Of a stretch of 5,194 bases of DNA, positions 3,873 to 5,194 are shown in pieces; position 1 is the stretch's first letter, and each line of letters opens with the position of its first letter. The notes beneath the pieces are model-generated. The model ran no database searches. It saw nothing but the letters and a program-made list of their open reading frames with translations, and was not told where the DNA came from. The stretch is from the NCBI GenBank assembly GCA_024639625.1, contig JAHEIA010000269.1, positions 1-5,194 of the forward strand, read 5' to 3'. A program made the position numbers and the translations under genes. The stretch is from Chromatiales bacterium (GTDB lineage: Bacteria; Pseudomonadota; Gammaproteobacteria; Chromatiales; Chromatiaceae).

Positions 3873-5194
3873 GCTGCGGAATCCTTTGGTTTCGCCGCGA
3901 TCTGCGGCTCAGCGACAACCCGGCGCTGCAGGAGGCGCTGCGCTGCTGCGAGCGGCTGTTGCCGGTGTATATCCATGCGCCGGAAGAAGAGGCCCCCTGG
4001 GAGCCGGGTGGCGCAAGCCGCTGGTGGCTGCACCACAGCCTGACGGCATTGCAGCAGGATCTGCGCACGCGCGGTTCGGACCTGTTGATCCTGCGTGGGC
4101 CCAGCCTGGACTCCTTGCGCCGGATCGCGGATCGAAGCCAGGCGAGCCACGTGTTTTGCAACCGGCTGTACGAACCCGATGCCATGACGCGTGACGCCCG
4201 CATTGCCTCGAAACTCGAAGAACAGGGGCTCGTCTGCTCCGGGCACAATGCTTCATTGCTGCACGAGCCTGAGGATCTGAAGACCGGAAAAGGGACGCCG
4301 TTTCGCGTCTTCAGCGCGTTCTGGCGGGCTGCACTCGAGCGGGCGCTGCCTCCCACGGCGCCGCGACCGGGGCCCTCTCGCCTGCCCCCCTGCCCCGATC
4401 TGAGCCTACCATCGGTGAGTCTCGACGCGCTCGCCCTGCGGCCGACGATCCCCTGGGACGGGGGCCTGCGCGAACACTGGACGCCGGGGGAGGAAGGCGC
4501 GCTGAACCGGCTCGGGCGCTTCCTCGATCAGGCGCTTGGGGGATACACGGCGCGCCGTGACCTGCCCGCGGTGCCCGGGACCTCCGGTCTCTCCCCGCAT
4601 CTACGATTCGGCGAGATCGGGCCCGCGCAGATCCGCTGGGCGCTGCAGGACAGAACCCAATCCGCTGCCGCGGGCGGCCTGGAAAGCGCTGGCCACGCGT
4701 ATCTTCGGCAATTGGGCTGGCGGGAGTTCTCCTATCATCTCCTGCACCACTTCCCCCAGACCTCGGAGCAGCCCCTCGATCCGCGTTTCGCAGACTTCCC
4801 CTGGGCGCCGGACGCGCAGGCAAGCACGCTGCTCAGCGCCTGGCAACGGGGGCAGACCGGGATCCCCATTGTCGATGCCGGGATGCGCGAACTGTGGCGC
4901 CGGGGTTGGATGCACAATCGGGTGCGCATGATCGCGGCGTCCCTGTTGACCAAGAACCTGCGCGTCCACTGGCTGTCCGGCGCACGCTGGTTCTGGGACA
5001 CCCTGGTCGATGCCGACCTCGCCAACAATACCATGGGCTGGCAGTGGACGGCCGGCTGCGGCGCCGATGCCGCACCCTATTTTCGGATCTTCAATCCGGT
5101 GCTGCAGGGCGAACGCTTCGACCCCGACGGGGCTTACGTCCGGCACTGGGTGCCGGAGCTTGCGAACTTGGAGGACCGCTATCTGCACCAGCCC
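3869..5194 (+). CDS. phrB: Class I deoxyribodipyrimidine photolyase (3' end outside window)
   Basis: The enzyme uses blue light and reduced FAD to split UV-induced pyrimidine dimers in DNA. The frame runs 442 codons to the window edge with no stop; relatives are about 470-480 long, so only some 30-40 residues are missing. The N-terminal antenna domain starts at once with GILWFRRDLRLSDNPAL (residues 4-20). The FAD domain shows YTARRDLPAVPGTSGLSPHL (226-245), WREFSYHLL (284-292), TGIPIVDAGMREL (330-342), GWMHNRVRM (346-354) and NNTMGWQW (386-393), then GADAAPYFRIFNP (398-410). The electron-transfer tryptophans appear as W312, W368 and W391, by position against E. coli W306, W359 and W382. The residue matching E. 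coli E274 is Q281 rather than Glu. GTG 3869 is the first possible start in frame, with GGGAGA eight bases upstream. A cryptochrome-like or (6-4)-type role cannot be excluded, but the overall sequence is of bacterial CPD photolyase style. Confidence 0.96.
   Translation, partial: MSCGILWFRRDLRLSDNPALQEALRCCERLLPVYIHAPEEEAPWEPGGASRWWLHHSLTALQQDLRTRGSDLLILRGPSLDSLRRIADRSQASHVFCNRLYEPDAMTRDARIASKLEEQGLVCSGHNASLLHEPEDLKTGKGTPFRVFSAFWRAALERALPPTAPRPGPSRLPPCPDLSLPSVSLDALALRPTIPWDGGLREHWTPGEEGALNRLGRFLDQALGGYTARRDLPAVPGTSGLSPHLRFGEIGPAQIRWALQDRTQSAAAGGLESAGHAYLRQLGWREFSYHLLHHFPQTSEQPLDPRFADFPWAPDAQASTLLSAWQRGQTGIPIVDAGMRELWRRGWMHNRVRMIAASLLTKNLRVHWLSGARWFWDTLVDADLANNTMGWQWTAGCGADAAPYFRIFNPVLQGERFDPDGAYVRHWVPELANLEDRYLHQP

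Noticed and set aside
3673..4356. 227-codon - strand frame, with others, opposite the photolyase
   Set aside because: The + strand encodes unmistakable photolyase motifs across the whole overlap; the antisense products show no recognisable domain.

Overview
The window is GC-rich (roughly 65% by eye, with strong G/C in third codon positions) and looks like a chromosomal segment of a gammaproteobacterium, possibly of the Chromatiales/Ectothiorhodospiraceae type. That placement is an inference. It rests on the RNase E-like tail next to a low-molecular-weight tyrosine phosphatase gene (rne and ptpA lie close together in Pseudomonas aeruginosa), on the codon bias, and on the protein styles; no rRNA or other strong marker is present.

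Layout from left to right. (1) Positions 1-1034, + strand: the 3' end of a gene for a long, disordered, Ala/Pro/Arg-rich tail with a membrane-anchor-like amphipathic helix and three Arg-rich patches, best read as the C-terminal half of ribonuclease E. (2) Positions 1046-1071: a perfect 11-bp hairpin that probably ends transcription from both sides, because the next gene converges on it. (3) Positions 1078-1560, - strand: a complete low-molecular-weight protein tyrosine phosphatase. (4) Positions 1561-1730: an intergenic stretch with an AT-rich leader and a cluster of CGGAT/ATCCG words. (5) Positions 1731-3110, - strand: a complete DUF2130 (COG4487-type) protein with a CPxCG knuckle, a long coiled coil, and a C-terminal domain carrying a PD-(D/E)XK-like residue pattern. 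(6) Positions 3103-3545, - strand: a Cas6-like gene that is broken. Its first ~90 codons are clear Cas6 N-terminal domain, the frame then shifts by one base, and the coding trace runs into the DUF2130 start with the C-terminal half missing. (7) Positions 3546-3868: a divergent intergenic region with one questionable small ORF. (8) Positions 3869-5194, + strand: a nearly complete class I DNA photolyase, open to the window edge, starting at GTG.

The genes do not form one pathway. The - strand genes from the Cas6 relic through DUF2130 to the phosphatase could be read as one transcript, since the Cas6-relic frame overlaps the DUF2130 start codon, but the 170-bp gap before the phosphatase makes a separate promoter likely there. 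No CRISPR array and no other cas gene is visible. The most unusual item is the orphan, truncated Cas6-like relic, followed by the putative nuclease/coiled-coil DUF2130 protein beside it.
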